DNA of 64,000 nucleotides from UBA7672 sp963718145 (GTDB lineage: Bacteria; Pseudomonadota; Alphaproteobacteria; Caulobacterales; Hyphomonadaceae): NCBI GenBank assembly GCA_963718145.1, contig CAVQYJ010000023.1:806001-870000 (forward strand). The letters are read 5' to 3'. Position 1 is the stretch's first letter; the number at the start of each line of letters is the position of its first letter. Positions 56,059 through 64,000 of the stretch are shown one piece after another. Below the pieces are notes generated by a model. That model was not told the DNA's origin. It saw only the letters and a list, made by a program, of their open reading frames with translations, and did not search any database. Position numbers and translations under genes: made by a program.

Positions 56059-57502
56059 CTGACGCCCCTTCCGCTTTCTGCGGCCGCGCGACGCCTTCGC
56101 TCATCTTCCTGAGCGCTGCGCCAACCCGGGCCATGCCGGATGCATTCGAGCCTTTGATCAAGACCGCATCGCCCGGTTGCAACCAGCTTTTCACGATATC
56201 GGACGCATCATCGGGTCCTTCGACAAGTTCGATGCGGATCGCGTTGTTGCGCTGGGCCAACTCGGCTGCGAGGTGCTTCATCTCGGCCCCGGAAAGAACC
56301 GCTGCAGAGACGTTTGCTGCGACGATCGGTCCGGCGAGTCCGGCGTGCAGCGCGGCCGAGCCTTCACCGAGTTCCCGCATCTCGCCGAGTGCGACAATCT
56401 TGCGCCCCGGGCGGCGCGACAAACCTTCGATCGCGGCGCGCATGGATTCCGGATTGGCGTTGTAGGCGTCGTCCACCAGCGTGACCTCGCCGCCACTCGG
56501 CAGCTTCAGCGTTTCGGCGACGCCCCGCCCGGCGGGAGGCGCGTAGCCCGACAGCGCCTCGGCCGCTTGCTTCGGCGCGACCCCCGCAGCGACCGCGGCG
56601 ATCAGCGCCAGTGCGGCGTTGGCCGCCCAGTGTTCGCCTACCGCATCGAGGGTGACTTCGACAGTGATGCCCATCACGTCGACCTCGACACGCGAGCGAT
56701 GGCCGTCCGTCTCATAGTAGACGGGGCTCGCGCTTTTCGGTCCTCGGCCTCCTCCGTAGCAGAGCACCTGCGCCGAGGGTTGGAGCTTCAGCGCCGCCAC
56801 CTTCAACCGCGCGAAGAAATAGTCCTTCTCGGGCAGGATGGCCGTGCCGCCGGGTTCGAGGCCGGCGAAGATGTCAGCCTTTTCGTCTGCGATCGCCTCG
56901 ACTGAATGCATGCCTTGCAGATGGGCGGGTGCGATGCGCGTGATCATGGAGATGTGCGGACGCACCATTTTCGAACGAGGGCCGATTTCGCCAGGCGTGT
57001 TCATGCCGATCTCGAAGATCGCGCGTTCGGTCGACGCATGCATGCGGGCGAGCGTCAACGGCACGCCCCAGTGATTGTTGAATGATTTGTCCGACCAGTG
57101 CGCCCTGCCCGCCGCGCGGAAGATGCGCGCCAGCATCTCCTTTACGCTCGTCTTGCCGACCGACCCGGTGATTGCAGCGCATACGGCGGATGTGCGGGCG
57201 CGCGCCGCAAGGCCAAGCATTTCCAGTCCGCCGAGCACGTCGTCGACCATCAGTCCCGGCTTGCCGTCCAGCACGTTGCGCGAGACGAGCGCCGCACCGG
57301 CGCCCGCTGCGAATGCGTTCGCCACGAAGTCGTGACCGTCGCGCACGTCCTTCAGGGCGACGAACAGGTCGCCCTGCGTGAGCGAGCGCGTGTCGATGGA
57401 AACACCGTTTATCGCCCATGTTCCGAGGGCTGCGCCGCCAGAGGCCTTGGCGGCTTCCTCGGAAGTCCAGAGGGGGATCACCGGCGAAAGAGGCGTGCTC
57501 AT
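56048..57502 (-). CDS. murF: UDP-N-acetylmuramoyl-tripeptide--D-alanyl-D-alanine ligase
   Basis: MurF adds D-Ala-D-Ala to complete the UDP-MurNAc-pentapeptide. It shows an N-terminal substrate domain (GVSIDTRSLTQGDLFVALKDVRDGHDFV), the ATP loop ITGSVGKTSVKEML, EIGMNTPGEIG and VDDAYNANPESMRAAIEGL. Length 484 is usual. It overlaps murE by 4 bases and mraY by 11. Confidence 0.97.
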   Translation of the reverse strand: MSTPLSPVIPLWTSEEAAKASGGAALGTWAINGVSIDTRSLTQGDLFVALKDVRDGHDFVANAFAAGAGAALVSRNVLDGKPGLMVDDVLGGLEMLGLAARARTSAVCAAITGSVGKTSVKEMLARIFRAAGRAHWSDKSFNNHWGVPLTLARMHASTERAIFEIGMNTPGEIGPRSKMVRPHISMITRIAPAHLQGMHSVEAIADEKADIFAGLEPGGTAILPEKDYFFARLKVAALKLQPSAQVLCYGGGRGPKSASPVYYETDGHRSRVEVDVMGITVEVTLDAVGEHWAANAALALIAAVAAGVAPKQAAEALSGYAPPAGRGVAETLKLPSGGEVTLVDDAYNANPESMRAAIEGLSRRPGRKIVALGEMRELGEGSAALHAGLAGPIVAANVSAAVLSGAEMKHLAAELAQRNNAIRIELVEGPDDASDIVKSWLQPGDAVLIKGSNASGMARVGAALRKMSEGVARPQKAEGASDAV

Positions 57503-58941
57503 GCCGCGCCTCCCGCATCGGCGAGCACCTTGCGCGCGACATCGAAGTCCGAGAACGGAATCGTAACGCCCTTCACGATCTGCCCGGTCTCGTGGCCTTT
57601 GCCAGCGATCAGCAGGGCATCGCCGGCCTTGAGGCGGCGAATGCCTTCGACAATGGCAGAGGCCCGGTCGCCGATCTCGCTGGCGTCGGGCGCGCCCTTC
57701 TTGATGGCGGCGCGGATTTTGGCAGGATCTTCGGAGCGCGGATTGTCGTCGGTGACGATCACTTCATCTGCCAGCCTGCGCGCCACGTCGCCCATGATCG
57801 GACGCTTGGTGGCGTCGCGATCGCCGCCACATCCGAACACTACGATGAGCTTGCCACGCACATGCGGGCGCGCGGCGCGAAGCAGAACATTGAGTCCGTC
57901 CGGAGTGTGGGCGTAGTCGACGAACACCGGCGCCCTTGCCGCCGTCTCGCCCACCAGCTCCAGCCGACCGTGCACGCCGTTCAGGCTGGCCATGCCGTCG
58001 AGAACCTTGTGCACGTCATCGCCCAGCGCGATGGCGATGCCCGCCGCGCACATGGCGTTGAGGGCCTGGAACTCGCCGATCAGCGGCAGGTGAACCGTGC
58101 GCTCGTTTCCGGGCGTATCGCCCCACTGCACCACGAGATCCTGACCCGTGCCGCGCGGCAGAGCTTCGCTGATGCGGAAGTCGCGCCCGCGCCAGCCGAC
58201 GGTGAAGGTCTTGAGCCCGGCGGCAATGGCCGCCGTCTCGAAGGCTTCCTTCTCGGGGCTGTCGGCGTTGATCACTGCTGGAGCGCCCTTGGGCAGCAGT
58301 TCGGCGAACAGCTTCATCTTTGCGCGGCGGTAGTCATCGAAGTCCGGGTGATAGTCGAGATGGTCCTGCGTGAGGTTGGTGAAAGCCCCGGCCGACAGCT
58401 TCACGCCGTGGAGGCGGAACTGCGCGAGGCCGTGCGATGAGGCTTCCATCGCCGCATGCGTGACGCCTTCGCGCGCCAGCTTGTCGAGCGTCTCGTGAAT
58501 CGCGACGGGGTCGGGCGTGGTGTGGCCAAGGTCGATGACACCGGAAGGCCCGATCGCACCCAGCGTGCCCATGGAGGCCGCCTTGCGACCCATGCTCGCC
58601 CAGATCTGGCGCAGGAAGTCGACTGTCGAGCTCTTGCCATTTGTGCCAGTCACGGCGGCGATAACGGCTGGCTGGCCGGGATAGAACGCGGCGGATGCCT
58701 GCGCGAGGGCGAGCCTCGGCTCGGCGACCTTCACGGCGGGGACGCTCCAATCGCCGGCGCGCTGGTCCGTCAGCACAGCGACGGCGCCGTTCTTGATCGC
58801 GCTGTCGATGAACTTGCGGCCATCGTCGGCGACGCCTTGCAGCGCGGCGAACAGATAGCCAGCTTTGACTTTGCGGCTGTCGGCGGACAAACCGCTGACC
58901 TCAACGGAGGGGGCCCCCGGAACAAGCCTGTCGAGATTCAT
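57499..58941 (-). CDS. murE: UDP-N-acetylmuramoyl-tripeptide synthetase (meso-DAP type)
   Basis: MurE adds the third residue of the stem peptide. The N-terminal GLSADSRKVKAGYLFAALQG, ATP loop VTGTNGKSSTVDFLRQI, NLTQDHLDYHPDFDDYRRAK and VDYAHTPDGLNVLLRAARPH are present. The DNPRSEDP segment near residue 400 is the DNPR motif of meso-diaminopimelate-adding MurE, so the wall is Gram-negative type. It overlaps ftsI and murF by 4 bases each. Confidence 0.97.
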   Translation of the reverse strand: MNLDRLVPGAPSVEVSGLSADSRKVKAGYLFAALQGVADDGRKFIDSAIKNGAVAVLTDQRAGDWSVPAVKVAEPRLALAQASAAFYPGQPAVIAAVTGTNGKSSTVDFLRQIWASMGRKAASMGTLGAIGPSGVIDLGHTTPDPVAIHETLDKLAREGVTHAAMEASSHGLAQFRLHGVKLSAGAFTNLTQDHLDYHPDFDDYRRAKMKLFAELLPKGAPAVINADSPEKEAFETAAIAAGLKTFTVGWRGRDFRISEALPRGTGQDLVVQWGDTPGNERTVHLPLIGEFQALNAMCAAGIAIALGDDVHKVLDGMASLNGVHGRLELVGETAARAPVFVDYAHTPDGLNVLLRAARPHVRGKLIVVFGCGGDRDATKRPIMGDVARRLADEVIVTDDNPRSEDPAKIRAAIKKGAPDASEIGDRASAIVEGIRRLKAGDALLIAGKGHETGQIVKGVTIPFSDFDVARKVLADAGGAA

Positions 58942-60611
58942 AGCGCGGCCTCCGAACCCTCGCGCAGGCCGGTCTTCGATACGCCTTGCGGCGTGGACGC
59001 AAGCGGCGCCTCGAGCACGGGCTGCACGTCCAGAAGTGGGGCCGCGCGCGCAATCACGCGTCCTGCGATGGCTGCGGAGGTGTAGGCGGCCGTGCGCGCA
59101 TCACCCGTTCTGGGCTGGGCTTCGTCTAGCACGATAAGGACGACGAATTGAGGGCGAGAGGCCGGGAAGACTGCGGCGAAGGAGGTGATGTTCCTGTCGG
59201 GATCGTAACCATCCGGGCCGGGCTTTTCCGCCGTTCCGGTCTTGCCCGCAACTTCGTAGCCGGGCGCGTTGGCGTTCATGCCGGTGCCGCGCGTCACGGT
59301 TTCGCGCATCATCGAGACGACGGCGCGGGCGGTAGAAGGCGACATCACGCGCGTCCTCTCCATCTTCTTCGCGGCGCCCGCTTCGAGCTGGCTTTCAAGG
59401 AAGACAGGCTTGAGATATTCGCCCCCGTTCGCGAACGGCGCATAGGCCATGATGAAGGCGAGCGGGCTGACGGCGAGGCCGTGGCCGTAGCTCACGGTCG
59501 CCGAGGTCAGCGCATCCCATTCCGACGGCGTCAGCGGCGCCGCCGCAGGCGGGCCATCATAGCCGAGGCGCGTCAGCAGGCCGACGCTGGCGAGGAACGC
59601 CTTCTGCTTGTCTGGTCCCAGGCGCTTGGCGATTTCGACCGCACCGATATTGGAGGAGAAGGCAAGGATGTCAGCTGCCGTGACCGCCGTGGGGTGGTCC
59701 ATCGGGTGCGTGTCGCGGATCGGCGCGGCGCCGATGCGCAGGGGCCTGGAAACATCGAACGTGTCGGTGACGCTGAGCGCGCCGGATTCAAGCGCCGCGG
59801 CCACGGTCAACGGCTTGTAGATTGATCCCAGTTCGAACACCGAGCCGATGGCGTGGTTAGGCTTGGCCTCTTCGGAACGATCCTGCGGCCGGTTGGGATC
59901 GATCGGCGGCCAAGAAGCGATGGCGCGTACCGCGCCGGTAGAGGCGTCGAGCACGATGCCCGCCCCGCCTTTCATCTCAAAATCAGCATGGGCCTTCTCG
60001 AGTTCGTCCTCGAGCGTGAACTGCACGCCGGCGTCGATCGTGAGCCGCACCGGCTCGCCGCCCCTGGACAGCTTCTCCTGGAACGCCGCCTCCGCACCCT
60101 CTACGCCCTTGCCGTCGACATTGGTGAAGCCGAGAAAATGCCCGGCGAGCGGCCCGCGCGGATAGACGCGCCGCGTCTCCTGCTCGAAGCGCAGGCCTTC
60201 GAGGCCAAGCTCAAACACCGCCTGCTTCTGCCTCGGCGTGATGCCGCGCTGGATCCAGACGAAGTGGCGCTCCTTGTCCGACAGACGTTTTGCGAGATCC
60301 TTGACGTCGATGCCAGTCAGCACGGTCGACAGCGACTGCGCTGTCTCCTTGCCGTCCCAGATCGCGCGCGGATCGGCGGCGAGGGACCAGAAGCTCAGGG
60401 ACGTGGCAAGCAGGTCGCCCTTGCGATCGACGATGTCAGCGCGGCGGACGGACTGGGCGACGGCGTTATCCTCAGCCTCCGCCGGGCCATTGAGCGCCAC
60501 AGACGCGGAGCGGCCGACGATGACGATGAACAGCATAGCCAGAACGCCCGCGATGATGCGCGCACGGCGAGGCCCCCACCTGTCTTCGTATGGCCGGCTC
60601 GCCAGGCTCAT
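58938..60611 (-). CDS. ftsI: Division-specific penicillin-binding protein FtsI (PBP3)
   Basis: FtsI is the septal transpeptidase. One N-terminal membrane helix (about 19-40) is followed by the pedestal domain (RKGDLLATS; EQETRRVYPRGPLAGHFLGFTN) and the transpeptidase domain with SIYK at 263-266 (active Ser), SSN at 319-321 and KTGT at 457-460. Length 557. It overlaps ftsL and murE by 4 bases each. Confidence 0.96.
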   Translation of the reverse strand: MSLASRPYEDRWGPRRARIIAGVLAMLFIVIVGRSASVALNGPAEAEDNAVAQSVRRADIVDRKGDLLATSLSFWSLAADPRAIWDGKETAQSLSTVLTGIDVKDLAKRLSDKERHFVWIQRGITPRQKQAVFELGLEGLRFEQETRRVYPRGPLAGHFLGFTNVDGKGVEGAEAAFQEKLSRGGEPVRLTIDAGVQFTLEDELEKAHADFEMKGGAGIVLDASTGAVRAIASWPPIDPNRPQDRSEEAKPNHAIGSVFELGSIYKPLTVAAALESGALSVTDTFDVSRPLRIGAAPIRDTHPMDHPTAVTAADILAFSSNIGAVEIAKRLGPDKQKAFLASVGLLTRLGYDGPPAAAPLTPSEWDALTSATVSYGHGLAVSPLAFIMAYAPFANGGEYLKPVFLESQLEAGAAKKMERTRVMSPSTARAVVSMMRETVTRGTGMNANAPGYEVAGKTGTAEKPGPDGYDPDRNITSFAAVFPASRPQFVVLIVLDEAQPRTGDARTAAYTSAAIAGRVIARAAPLLDVQPVLEAPLASTPQGVSKTGLREGSEAAL

Positions 60612-60964
60612 GGCTGTGTTGCATCTCCCGGCTTGGCGAGAGGCGCCGCCGACGCCGCCGCATCTGGCAGCCGCAGCCGCTCTTCTCCGAGGCGACGGGA
60701 GAGCGCTTCAGGGGCGGTGTATTGTTCGGGCTGCGCCGGCTGCAATCCCAGCCGCTCGCGCGCGATCGGCCCGATGCGCTCGGGTCGCGTCAGATAGGCC
60801 TCCTCGGCCTTGAGCACCGAAATCTCTTCCGTGACCTTGCGGGCTTCCGCCTGCAGGTCGTCGAGCTTGCCCTCGGTCTGTTCAGCGCCGAGCTTGGCGC
60901 GATAGACGCTGACGGCAAGCACTGCGGCGATCACGCCGCCGACGATCAGGAGACGCTTCATCAC
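60608..60964 (-). CDS. ftsL: Cell division protein FtsL
   Basis: The 118-residue protein has one membrane helix at the N-terminus (LLIVGGVIAAVLAVSVY) and a short coiled coil (LDDLQAEARKVTEEISVLKAEEAYL), followed by RPERIGPIARERLGLQPA, typical of FtsL. It works with FtsB and FtsQ to activate FtsWI. Position between rsmH and ftsI supports the name, since the sequence itself is poorly conserved. It overlaps both neighbours by 4 bases. Confidence 0.9.
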   Translation of the reverse strand: MMKRLLIVGGVIAAVLAVSVYRAKLGAEQTEGKLDDLQAEARKVTEEISVLKAEEAYLTRPERIGPIARERLGLQPAQPEQYTAPEALSRRLGEERLRLPDAAASAAPLAKPGDATQP

Positions 60965-61971
60965 TCAACTCCTTCGAGCTGTCTGAGACCGGGCAGGCGC
61001 GGCATGTCCCCGCCCGCCTCCGCGGCCCACGAGGGCGCCTCGGTGCGCAGCGCCCAGCGCAGGCGTCCCGACCGCGAACGCGGATTGGATGCGATCTCTT
61101 CGTCAGAAGGCTCTATCGGACGGCGTTCGAGAACCTCGAATGTCGGAGGCGCGCCCTGCGGCTGGCCCGGCAGGTGGCGGGAGGCGCCCGGCGCATTGCC
61201 CGAACGGTCGCGCAGGAACAGCTTCACGATGCGGTCCTCGATGGAATGGAAGGTCACCACGACCAGCCGTCCGCCCGGCTTCAGCACGCGCTCGGCCGAG
61301 GACAGAGCGCGCACCAGCTCGCCGGTCTCGTCATTGACCCACATGCGCAGCGCCTGGAAAGTGCGGGTCGCCGGATGCGTTGGCCTGCCCCGCCTGCCGC
61401 CCAGCGCCTTCTCGACGACATCAGCGAAATCCAGAGTCATCTCGAACGGCTTCGAGCGCCGCCGCTGCACGACGACTTTCGCCACCCGCCGCGCCGCGCT
61501 CTCCTCGCCGAGGTGATGGAAGATGTCGGCAAGTTCGCCCTCGGTCAGCCGGTTCACCGCGTCGGCTGCGGACGGCCCGCGCCTTTCCATGCGCATGTCC
61601 AACGGGCCGTCGCGCATGAAGGAGAAGCCGCGCTCGGCCTCGTCGATCTGGAAGGACGAGATGCCGAGATCGAACATCACGCCATCGACCTTGTCGTGGC
61701 CGGCTGCATGGACGATGGCGTCGAGTTCGCTGAAGCGGCCCGGCGCCGGAACCAGCCGCGGGTCCTTGCCAGCATGGACCCAGGCGCGCTCCATCGCTTC
61801 CGGATCGCGATCCACGGCAAGAATGGTGCAATTGGCGATCGCCAAAGCTGCACGGGAATAGCCGCCGCCGCCATAGGTCGCATCGACCATGACGGCGCCA
61901 TCGACTGGCGCGAGACCCTCGATGACCTTTTCTACGAGGACGGGAATGTGGGTGCCGGCGGCTGGCGTCAT
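60961..61971 (-). CDS. rsmH: 16S rRNA (cytosine(1402)-N(4))-methyltransferase RsmH
   Basis: RsmH methylates C1402 of 16S rRNA with SAM. It has HIPVLVEKVIEGL at the start, the SAM loop VDATYGGGGYSRA, MFDLGISSFQIDEAERGFSFMRDGPLDMRM and VVVTFHSIEDRIVK. ATG 61971 overlaps the mraZ stop as ATGA and gives 336 residues; a longer frame to 62079 runs inside mraZ and is not used. Confidence 0.96.
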   Translation of the reverse strand: MTPAAGTHIPVLVEKVIEGLAPVDGAVMVDATYGGGGYSRAALAIANCTILAVDRDPEAMERAWVHAGKDPRLVPAPGRFSELDAIVHAAGHDKVDGVMFDLGISSFQIDEAERGFSFMRDGPLDMRMERRGPSAADAVNRLTEGELADIFHHLGEESAARRVAKVVVQRRRSKPFEMTLDFADVVEKALGGRRGRPTHPATRTFQALRMWVNDETGELVRALSSAERVLKPGGRLVVVTFHSIEDRIVKLFLRDRSGNAPGASRHLPGQPQGAPPTFEVLERRPIEPSDEEIASNPRSRSGRLRWALRTEAPSWAAEAGGDMPRLPGLRQLEGVE

Positions 61972-62429
61972 TCGAAACCCACCGGTGGCGGCTGCGGTTT
62001 CGACTTCAGCAGGCCGAGGCTCTCGATCGCAAGCTGGCGGATTTCCGTGCGCGCTTCTGCGTAGCTCCCCGGCTCCCATATCTGGAAGCGGTCGCCGAGG
62101 CCGACAAAGCGAACCTTCTCGCTGATGCCTGCCTTCGCCATGAGGGTTGCGTCGAGCACGATGCGTCCGCCTTCGTCAGGTCTGGCCTGGACCATGTCGC
62201 CCAGGATCGTCGTCGCCAGGGCAAAGCGCCTCTTGTCCATCAGGTCGAGGCCGGAGATAGACGCGGCGAAGCTCTCGACCAGCGACTGTCCGCAGCCCTC
62301 GATGCAGGGCTTGTCGAGCGATTCCCACAGGTAGACGTTGTCCTCTCCGCCCAGCGATTTGCGGAACGGCGCGGGGATCGACACCCGCTTCTTGACGTCC
62401 ACGATGCTCTCGAATGAGGAGAGAAACAT
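61968..62429 (-). CDS. mraZ: Division/cell wall cluster transcriptional repressor MraZ
   Basis: MraZ is an AbrB-like DNA-binding protein that represses its own dcw operon. The two repeated domains are visible: SIVDVKKRVSIPAPFRKSL and later MVQARPDEGGRIVLDATLMAKAGI, each with the conserved Asp/Arg turn. The 153-residue length is normal. Five TGGG-type boxes lie 88-132 bp upstream of the start, the expected operator. Confidence 0.95.
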   Translation of the reverse strand: MFLSSFESIVDVKKRVSIPAPFRKSLGGEDNVYLWESLDKPCIEGCGQSLVESFAASISGLDLMDKRRFALATTILGDMVQARPDEGGRIVLDATLMAKAGISEKVRFVGLGDRFQIWEPGSYAEARTEIRQLAIESLGLLKSKPQPPPVGFE

Positions 62430-62516
62430 ACCCCGGTTTGCCCGCTAAGCGCTGCGTCCGAACGGACCCGCGCACCCTTGGAAAAGACTCGCCACAGCGC
62501 CCCTGCCATGGAGATT

Positions 62517-62561
62517 TGGGGATATCATGGGAGGTCATGGGAAACAACGGGACTTAATGGG
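62517..62561 (+). promoter_or_regulatory. MraZ operator: five TGGG-type boxes at about 10-bp spacing
   Basis: TGGG occurs at 62517, 62528, 62538 and 62558, and CGGG at 62548, so the last four repeat every 10 bp exactly and the first is 11 bp away. E. coli MraZ binds TGGGN direct repeats separated by 5 bases (10-bp period). The boxes read on the plus strand, opposite to the operon. Confidence 0.75.
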
Positions 62562-62629
62562 TCTTAACCTTTGCGACCCTTTGAATTCAGGAACAAAAGA
62601 AGGTCCCTTGACCAGTTGTCGGGCCGAGG

Positions 62630-62638
62630 TGTGGATAA
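62630..62638 (-). promoter_or_regulatory. Perfect DnaA box upstream of mraZ
   Basis: TGTGGATAA is the complement of TTATCCACA. It lies between mraZ and rnpB, about 200 bp before the mraZ start. The rest of this 313-bp region holds the MraZ boxes and two GANTC sites (for example 62486), and no gene. Confidence 0.4.
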
Positions 62639-62742
62639 GTAGTTAGCGAGGTGTGAACGGATTGGCGCAGGTCCCCGATTCCACGGGAATTCCTCCGTGG
62701 ACGGTCGAACGCCAATCTATTCACAGCTTAGGCGTTAATATC

Positions 62743-63178
<436 letters not shown>

Positions 63179-63341
63179 ATTTATGATCCTACCACATTTG
63201 GCCGCAGCCTGCGACGGATTAGAGGATTCGGCCCGTTTTTCAGGCCGTCATGACAGGAAAGCCGTCAAAACTGCGCTTGGTCATGGCCTGTTCAGCTTGG
63301 TTTCACTAAAAGCTGGCCGCAGAGTTCTTGGAGGGTTGTAT

Positions 63342-63662
63342 ATGAAACTGACGTCCGCATTGGTCTTGGGGCTGGGCCTGCTTGTTGCGCCGGCCTTCGC
63401 AGAACCGGGACCGGCTGAAGGTCAGGCCACCTTCGAAGCCCGCTGCAAGATGTGCCATGGCACCGGCATGGGCGGCGCGCCGCTCATGGACAAGATGGCG
63501 GTCCTCGAAGCGACAGCGGTGGTCGAGAAGTTGACCAACGGCACGATGGCGGCAATGTCTTCGGGCCTGTCGGACGCCGACAAGCGTGACATCGCCGTCT
63601 ACCTCACGAAGAAGGGCCTGCCGGCTTCCGGCAGCCTGCCGGAAGTGAAGCCAGCCGGCTGA
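63342..63662 (+). CDS. Small c-type cytochrome, exported
   Basis: The ATG at 63342 has GGAGGG at 63330-63335 and begins a signal peptide ending AFA. The 106-residue protein has one heme c motif (CKMCHG) and a late MSSGLSDADKRDIAVYL helix with a candidate Met ligand, so it is a class I, cytochrome c5-like periplasmic electron carrier. It stands alone after rnpB; its redox partner is unknown. The reading frame is also open upstream through rnpB, which is not coding. Confidence 0.88.
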   Translation: MKLTSALVLGLGLLVAPAFAEPGPAEGQATFEARCKMCHGTGMGGAPLMDKMAVLEATAVVEKLTNGTMAAMSSGLSDADKRDIAVYLTKKGLPASGSLPEVKPAG

Positions 63663-63759
63663 GCTTTCCTCGATCGCCGGGGCGCTGACAGTCTCAAGCT
63701 TTGCGTCCGCTTGGGCCTTGCCGGATCGCCATGGAACCGCGCGCTTTGCTGCCGGATGG

Positions 63760-64000
63760 TCAGGCCGGCCGGACGGCTGCGAACGAGGCGAGGAAGGCGG
63801 CAAGACCGTTGTCCGCTCCCGGCGCCGGCGAGCCTATCATCGCCGAGCGGGCGTTCACCGCCATGCGCAGGTCGTTGAAGGCCTGCTTTTCGCCGGCGCT
63901 CAGATTGCGGCCGGTCACATACTGCATCGAGGCCGGGAAGGTGCGTTCCGTGCACGGACCCGATTCCAGCAGGATGAGACCGGAGTGTCTGCGGTCGCGA
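63760..64000 (-). CDS. Hypothetical protein, C-terminal part, cut by the window edge
   Basis: A minus-strand frame is open from the right edge to a TGA at 63760-63762, giving 79 residues that end FASFAAVRPA-like (ASFAAVRPA). It contains ESGPCTERTFPASMQYVTGRN and SAGEKQAFNDLRMAVNARSAM. It has protein-like composition, but I recognise no family. The true start lies outside the window. Confidence 0.55.
   Translation of the reverse strand, partial: RDRRHSGLILLESGPCTERTFPASMQYVTGRNLSAGEKQAFNDLRMAVNARSAMIGSPAPGADNGLAAFLASFAAVRPA

Noticed and set aside
62550..62570. CtrA-like site TTAA-N6-TTAA near mraZ
   Set aside because: The CtrA consensus has a spacer of 7; here it is 6, and the pattern is explained by the 10-bp MraZ box register.

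Overview
The window is a gene-dense, GC-rich chromosomal segment from an alphaproteobacterium. Support for this comes from a DUF1476 zeta-type ATPase inhibitor, an ELM1-family protein, a PstA with a DUF3333-type periplasmic region, PhoR/PhoB wiring, TonB-dependent uptake genes and a type A RNase P RNA. The gene content would suit a Caulobacterales/Hyphomonadaceae-like or sphingomonad-like lineage, but I cannot fix the family from sequence alone. I see no tRNA, no 16S/23S rRNA, no CRISPR array and no prophage. The only complete mobile element is one IS630-family copy.

Layout. 1-9.2 kb: a glycosyltransferase cut by the window edge; a retropepsin-like protease gene and its small upstream partner, split by the IS630 copy; an MBL hydrolase; an S1/P1 nuclease; and three exported proteins (a cytochrome c/PQQ dehydrogenase, an M28 peptidase-like lipoprotein and a CAP protein). 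9.4-18.2 kb: carB, greA, an ELM1-family gene, trxB, an M23 peptidase, a small exported protein, dps and an alpha/beta hydrolase. 18.2-23.4 kb: a purine cluster (purB, purC, purS, purQ) in which purC carries a one-base frameshift, two entericidin-type lipoprotein genes sit between purS and purQ, and a 514-bp gene-free stretch holds a candidate structured RNA with its own terminator.

23.5-30.4 kb: the phosphate operon pstC-pstA-pstB-phoU-phoB, with a PstA of 903 residues carrying about 620 periplasmic residues. 30.6-39.3 kb: a block lying between pstC and phoR that contains an indoleamine 2,3-dioxygenase-like gene, a VIT/DUF2135 protein behind a perfect BlaI-type palindrome, and a probable iron- or heme-uptake set (DUF6607, DUF4198, TonB-dependent receptor) with a Fur/Mur-like palindrome in the divergent promoter. 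39.3-45.2 kb: phoR and two tandem M13 metallopeptidase lipoproteins.

45.2-62.4 kb: a division and cell wall (dcw) cluster on the minus strand, mraZ-rsmH-ftsL-ftsI-murE-murF-mraY-murD-ftsW-murG-murC-murB. Many of its genes overlap by about 4 bases. It is interrupted by a lower-GC lipoprotein gene between murG and murC, and by an exported protein plus an extensin-like gene between murC and murB. The run ends at murB and a DUF3830 gene, with no ddl, ftsQ, ftsA or ftsZ following. Five MraZ-type boxes and a perfect DnaA box lie upstream of mraZ. 62.7-64 kb: rnpB, a small cytochrome c gene and a partial gene at the right edge.

How the genes fit together: the dcw genes make lipid II and the septal synthesis machinery; pst/pho genes import phosphate and sense its shortage; pur genes act in IMP and AMP synthesis; the DUF4198/receptor/DUF6607 group is probably a regulated metal or heme uptake unit. 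The most unusual items are the giant PstA, the exact IS630 insertion into a stop/start overlap, the purC frameshift and the candidate RNA upstream of a terminator that serves no visible gene.
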